Source: Elusimicrobiota bacterium
GTDB taxonomy: Bacteria; Elusimicrobiota; Elusimicrobia; Elusimicrobiales; Elusimicrobiaceae
Assembly (NCBI GenBank): GCA_023393825.1
Contig: JAEXBW010000110.1
Coordinates: 1-11,929 of the forward strand
Direction: 5' to 3'
DNA: 11,929 nucleotides
Shown: positions 1 to 5,586 of the stretch, in pieces
How the letters are laid out: each line of letters starts with the position of its first letter
Numbering within the stretch: the first letter of the stretch is position 1
Position numbers and translations under genes: made by a program
Notes under the pieces: generated by a model
Told to the model about the DNA's origin: nothing
The model's input: the letters and a program-made list of their open reading frames with translations, nothing else
Database searches by the model: none

Positions 1-572
1 AAGTGATGGAAAATATAAACTATTTTGCCGTGCAGGCCAGCAACGAACTTGCCAAAGAGAAAGGCTCTTACAAATATTTTGAAGGGTCCGACTGGCAGAC
101 GGGCGCTTATTTTGACAAGCGCGATTACCTTTCCCCCCGCTGGGCGGAGCTGCGCCAGAGCGTGGCAAAGGGCGGGCTTAGAAACGCGTACCTTTTGGCG
201 GTCGCGCCAACAAGTTCCACCTCTATAATAGCGGGTACCACGGCCTCCGTTGACCCTGTTATGAACCGCTACTTTTTGGAAGAGAAAAAGGGCATTATCG
301 TCCCGCGCGTCGCGCCCGATTTAACGCCCGAAAGCTTTTGGTATTATAAAAGCGCGCACACGGTGGACCAGGTTTGGCTTGTCCGCGCGGCGGGCGTGCG
401 CCAGCGTCATATAGATCAGGCGCAGTCCTTAAACCTTTACATCACCACCGACTATACAATGCGCCAAGTGCTTAATTTGTTTACGGAAGCGTGGAAGTGC
501 AAAGTAAAATCAATTTACTATGTAAGAAGCAAATCTTTGGAAGTTGAAGAGTGCGAAGTTTGCGCCTCTTAA
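1..572 (+). CDS. nrdA: Ribonucleoside-diphosphate reductase alpha subunit (class I), C-terminal part, 5' end outside window
   Basis: This is the C-terminal 190 or so residues of the large catalytic subunit, which reduces ribonucleoside diphosphates to deoxyribonucleotides in the cytoplasm. The reading frame is open from the first base, so the GTG at base 3 is not a credible start and the gene continues to the left. Numbering from that codon, residues 62-88 carry the family signature around APTSSTSIIAGTTASVDP, part of the barrel core. Tyr172-Tyr173 in SIYYVRS match the tyrosine pair that relays the radical between subunits (Y730/Y731 in E. coli). The short tail ends CEVCAS; Cys184 and Cys187 should be the swinging redox pair that re-reduces the active site. 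The tail is shorter than in E. coli. nrdB follows 21 bases downstream, so the two are almost certainly one operon. Confidence 0.95.
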   Translation, partial: VMENINYFAVQASNELAKEKGSYKYFEGSDWQTGAYFDKRDYLSPRWAELRQSVAKGGLRNAYLLAVAPTSSTSIIAGTTASVDPVMNRYFLEEKKGIIVPRVAPDLTPESFWYYKSAHTVDQVWLVRAAGVRQRHIDQAQSLNLYITTDYTMRQVLNLFTEAWKCKVKSIYYVRSKSLEVEECEVCAS

Positions 573-593
573 TTTAAACGGGAGATATATTTT

Positions 594-1649
594 ATGCCGA
601 CATTAGCAAAAACGCTTGCGCCTAAGCCGCTGTTTAACGAGAACGGTGATATTGAGGTAAATAAAAGAAGCCTTATCAATGGCAATACCACCAACCTTAA
701 CGACTTTAACAACCTTAAATATAACTGGGTTAGCGACTGGTACAGACAGGCGATGAACAACTTTTGGATACCCGAAGAAATTAATATGACGCAGGATATT
801 AAGGATTATGTGCGCCTTAGTAAAGCGGAAAAAGAGGCTTATAACAAAATCCTTTCCTTCCTTATATTTTTGGATAGTATTCAGACGGCAAACCTGCCCT
901 ATGTAAGCCAAGTTATAACCGCAAACGAGGTTAACCTTTGCCTTAATATCCAAACCTATCAGGAGGCTATACACTCCCAAAGTTACGGGTATATGCTGGA
1001 CAGCATTTGCTCGCCAGAGGAAAGGACGCAAATCCTTTACCAATGGAGGGAAGACCCTTTCCTGCTTGCAAGAAATAAGTTTATAGGGGATTTGTATAAC
1101 GAATTTCAACAGAATAAAGATGAATACCACTTGGCACGCACGATGATAGCCAATTATATTTTGGAAGGTATTTATTTTTATTCCGGCTTTATGTTTTTTT
1201 ATAATCTTGGCAGAAACGGAAAGATGCCAGGCTCCGTGCAGGAAATCCGTTATATCAACAGGGACGAGAACACGCACCTTTGGCTGTTCCGCAATATAAT
1301 AACCGAACTTAAAAAGGAATCGCCCGAACTGTTTACCCCCGCCTTGGTGGACGAATACCGCGCGCTGATAAAGCACGGCGCGGAGGAAGAAATTAAGTGG
1401 GGCCATTACGTTATAGGCAACAATATAGCGGGCTTAAATAAAGATATGGTTACCGACTATATTAAATACCTTGCCAACCTGCGCGCAACGGGCCTTGGCT
1501 TTGAGCCGATTTTTGACGGTTATATGCAGGAGCCCGACAGTATGCTTTGGGTTAAGCAGTATAGCGACCCGAACCAGATTAAGACGGACTTTTTTGAAGG
1601 GAAGCCTTCGGCCTATTCCAAAGTTACCGCGCTTGAGGACGACCTTTAA
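594..1649 (+). CDS. nrdB: Ribonucleoside-diphosphate reductase beta subunit (class I, tyrosyl radical type)
   Basis: This is the small subunit that houses the dimetal centre and stable radical for the NrdA reaction. Length (351 aa) is normal for the family. All six metal ligands can be placed by motif: Asp94 (FLDSIQ), Glu124 and His127 (QEAIHSQSY), Glu191 (ILEGIYFY), Glu225 and His228 (RDENTHL). The radical tyrosine is present as Tyr131, four residues after His127, so this is not one of the Phe-substituted (class Ic, chlamydial-type) proteins. Trp58 in FWIPEE matches the radical-transfer tryptophan. Tyr341 near the C-terminus is a candidate for the tail tyrosine (Y356 in E. coli), and the acidic end ALEDDL is typical of the R2 tail that docks on R1. 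A GGAG at 581-584 supports the ATG. Class Ia-like enzymes need oxygen to form the radical, which suggests at least some oxygen exposure. Confidence 0.97.
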   Translation: MPTLAKTLAPKPLFNENGDIEVNKRSLINGNTTNLNDFNNLKYNWVSDWYRQAMNNFWIPEEINMTQDIKDYVRLSKAEKEAYNKILSFLIFLDSIQTANLPYVSQVITANEVNLCLNIQTYQEAIHSQSYGYMLDSICSPEERTQILYQWREDPFLLARNKFIGDLYNEFQQNKDEYHLARTMIANYILEGIYFYSGFMFFYNLGRNGKMPGSVQEIRYINRDENTHLWLFRNIITELKKESPELFTPALVDEYRALIKHGAEEEIKWGHYVIGNNIAGLNKDMVTDYIKYLANLRATGLGFEPIFDGYMQEPDSMLWVKQYSDPNQIKTDFFEGKPSAYSKVTALEDDL

Positions 1650-1688
1650 TTTGGTCTGCTAGGGATAATAGGGCTAGCAAATTTCCAT

Positions 1689-1793
1689 ATTTTGGTAAAT
1701 TTTGATTTTTTCTTCGCTAAAGTATCGAGAGTCGCTCCGCTCCCATACTTTTTATACTTCGCGCTTATAATAAAATCAAAATTTATCTAAAAT
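1689..1793. repeat. Long imperfect inverted repeat downstream of nrdB
   Basis: Arms 1689-1709 and 1772-1793 pair over about 21 positions with one bulge and one wobble; the core AAATTTTGATTTT against AAAATCAAAATTT is perfect. Inside it a second stem pairs AAAGTAT (1719-1725) with ATACTTT (1745-1751) around a 19-base loop containing GAGAGTCGCTC. It lies between the nrdB stop and the terminator at 1877, so it would be transcribed as nrdAB 3' UTR. It could be a stabilising or processing structure, or a small dispersed palindromic element. No coding potential is seen. Confidence 0.6.
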
Positions 1794-1876
1794 CTGAAAA
1801 TTCACGCGTGCCAATCTACAAAAGTGTTCTGCGGCAGACGGCATTAATCAAATCACGCAATCTTTACGAACAACAA

Positions 1877-1904
1877 AAAACCCCGTTATTTCTAACGGGG
1901 TTTT
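1877..1904. terminator. Bidirectional intrinsic terminator after nrdAB
   Basis: An 8-bp GC-rich stem CCCCGTTA/TAACGGGG (1881-1888 with 1893-1900) has a TTTC loop and is flanked by A6 upstream and T4 downstream. The A/T flanks can extend the stem to 12 bp. It can terminate nrdAB on the + strand and any leftward transcript coming past glnA. It sits five bases before the -35 box of the small RNA candidate and so insulates it. Confidence 0.9.
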
Positions 1905-1908
1905 GCTA

Positions 1909-1937
1909 TTGACATAAATGTGTTTGATTGCTATCCT
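1909..1937 (+). promoter_or_regulatory. Strong sigma70-type promoter for the small RNA candidate
   Basis: A perfect -35 TTGACA (1909-1914), a 17-base spacer and a -10 TATCCT (1932-1937) predict initiation near 1944, exactly at the foot of the first hairpin. No protein gene lies downstream on this strand before the T-run at 2109-2114. Confidence 0.75.
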
Positions 1938-1943
1938 AATTAT

Positions 1944-2114
1944 AGAGGTTTTGGGAGATACGCCACGCAAGCAGAGGTGGCTGCTATCTTTCAAAGCCTC
2001 GGTTTTATTTATATTTGGCAGATTGATTTTTTCTTTTTCTTCTGCTAAACTATTATTGTCGCCGCTGAGATAATTTACGATACGTTTAGCGTGTCCACTC
2101 GGGGCGGCTTTTTT
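1944..2114 (+). ncRNA. Candidate structured small RNA of about 170 nt, convergent with glnA
   Basis: A compact transcription unit with promoter, structured body and terminator but no plausible reading frame. Hairpin 1 pairs 1945-1960 with 1985-2000 over 16 contiguous pairs including wobbles. It continues inward with C1961-G1983 (U1982 bulged) and GCCAC (1962-1966) with GTGGC (1977-1981), leaving a 10-base purine-rich loop. Hairpin 2 pairs TTTGGCAGA (2014-2022) with TCTGCTAAA (2041-2049) around an 18-base, almost all-U/C loop. Hairpin 3 pairs GCCGC (2061-2065) with GCGGC (2104-2108), plus GAG with CTC, and is followed by T6. It does not match 6S RNA, SRP RNA, tmRNA or RNase P in layout as far as I can judge. 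The U-rich loop could bind a chaperone or mRNA, which is inference. Confidence 0.65.
2061..2114 (+). terminator. Intrinsic terminator of the small RNA candidate
   Basis: GCCGC/GCGGC base stem, extended by GAG/CTC with a two-G bulge, then six T residues at 2109-2114. The reverse orientation has no T-run after the stem, so it works for + strand transcription. Confidence 0.75.
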
Positions 2115-2124
2115 ATTTGATTAA

Positions 2125-2150
2125 TAAGGCCCGCGGTTAAGCGGGCCTTA
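2125..2150. terminator. Palindromic hairpin after glnA, copy 1 of the TAAGGCCCGC element
   Basis: A perfect 10-bp stem TAAGGCCCGC/GCGGGCCTTA (2125-2134 with 2141-2150) with loop GGTTAA, 58 bases beyond the glnA stop. The best T-run, TTTTTT at 2153-2158, is on the + strand side, so it also backs up the small RNA terminator. On the - strand the stem is followed by TTAATCAAAT. The same arms occur at 4037 and 4790. Confidence 0.75.
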
Positions 2151-2207
2151 TGTTTTTTATATCTTCCCGACAATGGAAAATGGCGGGCGGGATTAATCAG
2201 CTACAAA

Positions 2208-3557
2208 CTACAATACGGATAAATACTTGCTAAGCTCGTAATCAGTTACATGCTTGCGGTAGCAATCCCATTCTATATCTTTGTTGGCTATAAACTTGTC
2301 AAAGATATGCTCACCCAAGACTTCCTTTACCAACGCGCTGTGGCGCGTGTGGTTTACAGCTTCGTAAAGGTAGGCGGGCAGGGTATCAATACCTTTGGCA
2401 AGGCGTTCTTCCTTACTCATTTTAAAGATATTCTCTTCCGTTATCGGCACAAGCGGCAGTTTGCGCTTAATGCCGTCCAATCCCGCGCCCAGCATTATCG
2501 CAAAGGCAAGGTAGGGGTTGCAGGCGGGGTCGGGGAAGCGGCACTCTATACGCGTCGCCGCCGCTTTACCCGCTTTGGCCTGTGGTATGCGTACTAACGC
2601 GCTTCTGTTCTTGCGGCCCCAAGCTATGTAAGAGGGCGCTTCGTACCCCGGCACAAGGCGTTTGTACGAGTTTACCCACTGGTTCGTTACCGCGCAAATA
2701 TCTTTTACGTTATGCAAAATGCCCGCTATATAGTGGCGCGCGGTGGCGGAGAGGAAAAGCGGGTCCTTTTCGTCAAAAAACGTGTTTTTGCCGTTTAAAA
2801 ATAAAGACTGGTGGACGTGCATCCCGCTGCCGTTAATGCCCGCAATCGGCTTGGGCATAAAGCTGGCGTACATACCGTGTTGCGATGCTATCTGCTTTAC
2901 CACAGTTTTATATGTGATAACTTGGTCGGCCATTTTCATCGCGTCGGCGTATCTTAAGTCAATTTCGTGCTGCGATGGCGCAACTTCGTGGTGGGAATAT
3001 TCAACGTAAATGCCCAGCTTTTCCAACATCTGCATTGTTTGGCGGCGCACGGCGTTGCTGCTGTCGGTCGGCACGGTGTCAAAGTAGCCGCCATCGTCTA
3101 AAAGTTCGGTGGATTTATTGTTTTTAAAGTAAAAGTATTCCAGCTCGGGGCCTGTCATAAACTGGTCAAAACCCGCTTCTTTCATTTTGGCAAGGGTGCG
3201 TTTTAAAATGTAGCGCGGGTCCCCCTCAAACTGCTCGCCGGAGGTGGTTTTGATATCACAAAACAGGCGGCAAACGTTCGCGCCAGTAAGTTCCTGCGGG
3301 AAGATGATAAAAGTATCCAAATCGGGCATTGCCACAAGGTCGGACTCGTAAATACGCGCAAAGCCTTCTATGGAAGAGCCGTCTAAACCCATACCTTCGT
3401 CAAGGGCGTGTTCAAACTCCCTGTGCGAAACGGAAATGGACTTTAAATTACCCAAAATATCAACAAACCAAAGCTTCATAATTTCTATGTTATTCTGCTT
3501 GGTTTGCGCAAGAATCTCTTTAATTTTTTCTTTTTCTGCTGCAGTTCTTTCTATCAT
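2208..3557 (-). CDS. glnA: Glutamine synthetase type I (GSI-alpha)
   Basis: ATP-dependent synthesis of glutamine from glutamate and ammonium in the cytoplasm, the main ammonium assimilation step. The 449 aa length fits the short GSI-alpha (B. subtilis-like) group. Motifs in order: Asp59 in LDGSSIEGF, metal-binding Glu138/Glu140 in GPELEYF, His189-Glu191 in SHHEVAPSQHEID, NGSGMHVHQS with metal ligand His247 (242-251), NSYKRLVPGYEAP with flap Glu306 (296-308), and ECRFPDPACNPY (338-349). Arg68 in GFARI matches the residue that mediates glutamine feedback inhibition in Bacillus GSI-alpha. The NLYDLP adenylylation segment of GSI-beta is absent (LPAYLYEAVN instead), so control should be by feedback and transcription rather than by GlnE. 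AAGGAGG (complement of 3565-3571) fixes the ATG. No GlnR-type regulator lies beside it. Confidence 0.97.
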   Translation of the reverse strand: MIERTAAEKEKIKEILAQTKQNNIEIMKLWFVDILGNLKSISVSHREFEHALDEGMGLDGSSIEGFARIYESDLVAMPDLDTFIIFPQELTGANVCRLFCDIKTTSGEQFEGDPRYILKRTLAKMKEAGFDQFMTGPELEYFYFKNNKSTELLDDGGYFDTVPTDSSNAVRRQTMQMLEKLGIYVEYSHHEVAPSQHEIDLRYADAMKMADQVITYKTVVKQIASQHGMYASFMPKPIAGINGSGMHVHQSLFLNGKNTFFDEKDPLFLSATARHYIAGILHNVKDICAVTNQWVNSYKRLVPGYEAPSYIAWGRKNRSALVRIPQAKAGKAAATRIECRFPDPACNPYLAFAIMLGAGLDGIKRKLPLVPITEENIFKMSKEERLAKGIDTLPAYLYEAVNHTRHSALVKEVLGEHIFDKFIANKDIEWDCYRKHVTDYELSKYLSVL

Positions 3558-3611
3558 GGTACGGCCTCCTTCTTTTCTCGTTTATTTAATTTTTTTAAAA
3601 ACATACTGACT

Positions 3612-3635
3612 AAGGTATCTTTTTGCCGATACCTT
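3612..3635 (-). promoter_or_regulatory. Perfect inverted repeat in the glnA 5' region
   Basis: AAGGTATC (3612-3619) and GATACCTT (3628-3635) form perfect 8-bp arms separated by 8 bases, 55-78 bases before the glnA start. There is no adjacent T-run on the glnA strand, so it is not an obvious terminator. It could be a regulator operator or a leader hairpin. No clear -35/-10 pair was found for glnA between 3558 and 3795. Confidence 0.5.
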
Positions 3636-3795
3636 TATGATTATTTTTTGTTGTATTCTTATTTTGGCTAAGGCGTTTTGTTATACGCTTTAGGGTTTAT
3701 TTGAGTTTTTCCTTATACGCCGCAGATTGCTGTTGTTTGGGTTTGAGCTTTTTACGCCGCCGCGCGCTGCTGCACGCTACGGATAAGGCCAAAGC

Positions 3796-3817
3796 AAAAA
3801 GCCCCTATGCTTAGGGG
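3796..3817 (-). terminator. Intrinsic terminator upstream of glnA, reading toward it
   Basis: On the - strand, CCCCTA pairs with TAGGGG (3812-3817 with 3802-3807) around a four-base loop, then one C and T5 (complement of 3796-3800). It lies about 240 bases before the glnA start and 278 bases beyond the stop of the next upstream gene, which already has a hairpin at 4037. It therefore probably ends a separate short transcript or attenuates a long glnA leader. Confidence 0.7.
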
Positions 3818-3981
3818 TAGTGCGGCCTTGGGCCGCCATCTTATTTTTTGGGGGTAGAGGGTTAAAGCTAAAACTGAAGAAATTTTAGCGGCTTCTTTTA
3901 TACTGCTCAAACTTACACAGAGCGGTAAAAGTTTTAAACCTTAGAAACTTTTAAACGGCATATTTACTGCATAAACAATAA
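3796..3981 (-). ncRNA. Candidate structured RNA or attenuated glnA leader
   Basis: Between a promoter-like sequence and the terminator at 3796 lies a run of hairpins with no plausible protein. They are TAAAAGTTT/AAACTTTTA (3926-3934 with 3945-3953), GCTAAAA/TTTTAGC (3867-3873 with 3883-3889) and the very tight GCGGCC/GGCCGC (3822-3827 with 3831-3836), then the terminator stem. The predicted length is about 185 nt. It is either a free small RNA or the leader of glnA with a premature terminator. No match to the glutamine riboswitch is recognised by eye. Confidence 0.45.
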
Positions 3982-3987
3982 AGAAAA

Positions 3988-4016
3988 AATATATATTTTT
4001 TAAAAATGTTTTGCAA
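3988..4016 (-). promoter_or_regulatory. Promoter-like sequence for the leftward structured RNA
   Basis: On the - strand TTGCAA (4016-4011), a 17-base spacer and TATATT (3993-3988) predict initiation near 3981. The -10 matches consensus at five of six positions, the -35 at four. The region is AT-rich, which raises the chance of a coincidental match. Confidence 0.45.
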
Positions 4017-4036
4017 CAACTTTTTATTTTACGTCG

Positions 4037-4063
4037 TAAGGCCCGCTTTGCGGGCGGGCCTTA
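4037..4063. terminator. Palindromic hairpin, copy 2 of the TAAGGCCCGC element
   Basis: 10-bp arms TAAGGCCCGC/GCGGGCCTTA around TTTGCGG, 32 bases beyond the stop of the 4095 gene. All 27 bases are identical to the copy at 4790. No T-run follows on the - strand, so termination strength is uncertain. Confidence 0.65.
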
Positions 4064-4094
4064 TCATTATGCGTTTTATTAAATTTATACTTTA

Positions 4095-4709
4095 TTACAA
4101 AAAGTAGAACCTTGCCGCAAGCGCGCCTTCAAAACCGCCTATATCGCGCTTATAACTCCACGCTTTGAATTCTTTTGCATAGTTATATCCAACGTCTAGG
4201 CCAAGCCCGAAATTTTTGTATGGGCGAAACTCAACCCCTGCTTTAATGTGTGGAAATATTTGTCTTTTATGCTTTTCGGCAGAAAAAGCTGTCGGATGAT
4301 AGTTATATTCCCAGTCGGAACAAGCCAGAGTTACACCTGGTCCTACCCAAAAATTTAAGGGCATTTCAGACGGGGCATATTTATAAAAAACTGTTACCGG
4401 TATTTTATAACCATCTACATTCATTTCGTCATTTGCCGCAAGATCCGAATATTTTAGCTTGTCATAAATATCTAAGCCGAGTTTAACGCCAAGGATACTT
4501 TCCTGCTCCACTTGCTGTTGCCATATAAGTTCAACTCCGCCGATGCCTTTACTCTCGTCGGAAGAATAATTATTTGGGTCTGATAAAAATGTTGCTTTTA
4601 AATTGTCATCATCTTGCCCCATTCCCACTTTTAAACCTATGCCCACTTCCGCCGATGCGAAAGAAGCGAGAGAAAAAACACAAAACATAATTATAAACAG
4701 TTTCCTCAT
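4095..4709 (-). CDS. Outer-membrane beta-barrel-like protein, paralogue A
   Basis: A 204 aa protein with an N-terminal signal peptide: MRKLF, a hydrophobic core to about residue 16, and a likely cleavage after ASFASA (residue 20). The rest shows alternating hydrophobic/polar strands with many Gly and aromatic residues, such as GIGLKVGMG, LGVKLGLDIY, FWVGPGVTL and FGLGLDVGYNY. It ends in an amphipathic strand, GALAARFYFL. This resembles small OMP/opacity-type 8- to 10-stranded barrels, but no named family or function is recognised. It is a clear paralogue of the 4845-5471 gene, sharing NPNNYS, the WQQ segment, FPHIKAGVE, the FGLGLD..YN segment and GFEGALAARFYFL. The C-terminal residue is Leu rather than the usual Phe, with Phe just before it. 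AAGGAGA precedes the ATG (complement of 4716-4722). Confidence 0.8.
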   Translation of the reverse strand: MRKLFIIMFCVFSLASFASAEVGIGLKVGMGQDDDNLKATFLSDPNNYSSDESKGIGGVELIWQQQVEQESILGVKLGLDIYDKLKYSDLAANDEMNVDGYKIPVTVFYKYAPSEMPLNFWVGPGVTLACSDWEYNYHPTAFSAEKHKRQIFPHIKAGVEFRPYKNFGLGLDVGYNYAKEFKAWSYKRDIGGFEGALAARFYFL

Positions 4710-4789
4710 TTCCTTTCTCCTTATAATTTATATTGATTATTAAGTGTTACCCTGTAATTTAAGCATAAAAAGTCTTGTAAGGCAAATGA

Positions 4790-4816
4790 TAAGGCCCGCT
4801 TTGCGGGCGGGCCTTA
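4790..4816. terminator. Palindromic hairpin, copy 3 of the TAAGGCCCGC element
   Basis: All 27 bases are identical to the copy at 4037 and it stands 28 bases beyond the stop of the 4845 gene, at nearly the same distance as copy 2 from its gene. It was probably duplicated along with the gene. It separates the two paralogues and likely ends transcription of the upstream one. Confidence 0.65.
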
Positions 4817-4844
4817 ATTTAAACTTATTGAGCGTTGCGACGGT

Positions 4845-5471
4845 TTACAAAAAGTAGAACCTTGCGGCAAGAGCGCCTTCAAAACCGCTTATATCGCGTT
4901 CTAAAAGACTGCTGTCAAACTTTCCGCCAAAGTTATAACCCAAATCTAAACCGAGGCCGAATAATTTACCCGCTCTCCATTCCACGCCGCCCTTTATATG
5001 AGGGTAGACTTTGGTATTATCACTTTCTGCCGACATACCTAAAGTCATATCGGTATATTTCCAATTAATATTGGCCGCTGTTACACCTGCGCCGCCCCAA
5101 ATGTTAAACTGGGTTTCAGGCAAGGCGTATTTATAATAAAGCGTTATGGGGAATTTATATATATTTACGTCCATTTTATCGTTGGCAGAATAGTCTTCGT
5201 ACTCAATTTCGCCGTGAAAGTCCACCCCTGCTTTCGCGCCTAAAAAATGACCTGCTGGGAGGTTAAAAAGGCCTTCCTGCTGCCAAAGTACTTCCAGCCC
5301 GAGAATGCCGTTATTCGTTTCTTCCGAATAGTTATTAGGGTTAGAAATAAAGACACTTTTAATATTATCGGTGTCTTCCCCTCCGCCCGCTTTAATACCT
5401 ATGCCCACTTCCGCCGCTGCGAAAGAAGCCATAAACAATACTGCAAATACTGAAATTGCTAATTTTTTCAT
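4845..5471 (-). CDS. Outer-membrane beta-barrel-like protein, paralogue B
   Basis: A 208 aa secreted protein. The start is placed at 5471 (MKKLAISVF...), not at the in-frame ATG at 5525, for three reasons. A normal signal peptide begins at 5471, with cleavage expected after ASFAAA. AAGGAGG lies just ahead of it (complement of 5476-5482). The predicted transcription start near 5501 lies downstream of the 5525 codon. The mature part has the same glycine- and aromatic-rich strand pattern as its neighbour and the same ending, GFEGALAARFYFL. It is most likely inserted in or facing the outer membrane; the function is unknown. It is probably transcribed alone because a promoter precedes it and a hairpin follows it. 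Confidence 0.8.
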   Translation of the reverse strand: MKKLAISVFAVLFMASFAAAEVGIGIKAGGGEDTDNIKSVFISNPNNYSEETNNGILGLEVLWQQEGLFNLPAGHFLGAKAGVDFHGEIEYEDYSANDKMDVNIYKFPITLYYKYALPETQFNIWGGAGVTAANINWKYTDMTLGMSAESDNTKVYPHIKGGVEWRAGKLFGLGLDLGYNFGGKFDSSLLERDISGFEGALAARFYFL

Positions 5472-5507
5472 TCCCGCCTCCTTGTAATTATATGAGTCTA
5501 TAAATGG

Positions 5508-5536
5508 ACTATACATAAAAAGCATACCACGGTCAA
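5508..5536 (-). promoter_or_regulatory. Sigma70-type promoter of the paralogue B gene
   Basis: On the - strand TTGACC (5536-5531), 17 bases, then TATAGT (5513-5508); each hexamer is one mismatch from consensus. Initiation is predicted near 5501, giving a 30-base leader to the ATG at 5471. The divergent nagZ gene starts at 5587, so both promoters share this 115-base gap; no convincing + strand pair was seen. Confidence 0.75.
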
Positions 5537-5586
5537 TTAAAAATTGTTATATTAAGTTTATAACACCCTTTAACGGAGATTTTACA

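Noticed and set aside
603..1406. Long open frame antisense to nrdB.
   Set aside because: It mirrors the reading frame of a clearly conserved gene, has no ribosome binding site or recognisable domain, and is a shadow frame.
1658..1678. TAGGGATAATAGGG near 1661 resembles the I-SceI homing endonuclease site.
   Set aside because: Only a partial match to the 18-bp site, with no intron or endonuclease gene nearby; most likely chance.
5472..5525. Extension of paralogue B to the upstream ATG at 5525.
   Set aside because: It lies upstream of the predicted transcription start, lacks a ribosome binding site and would bury the signal peptide.
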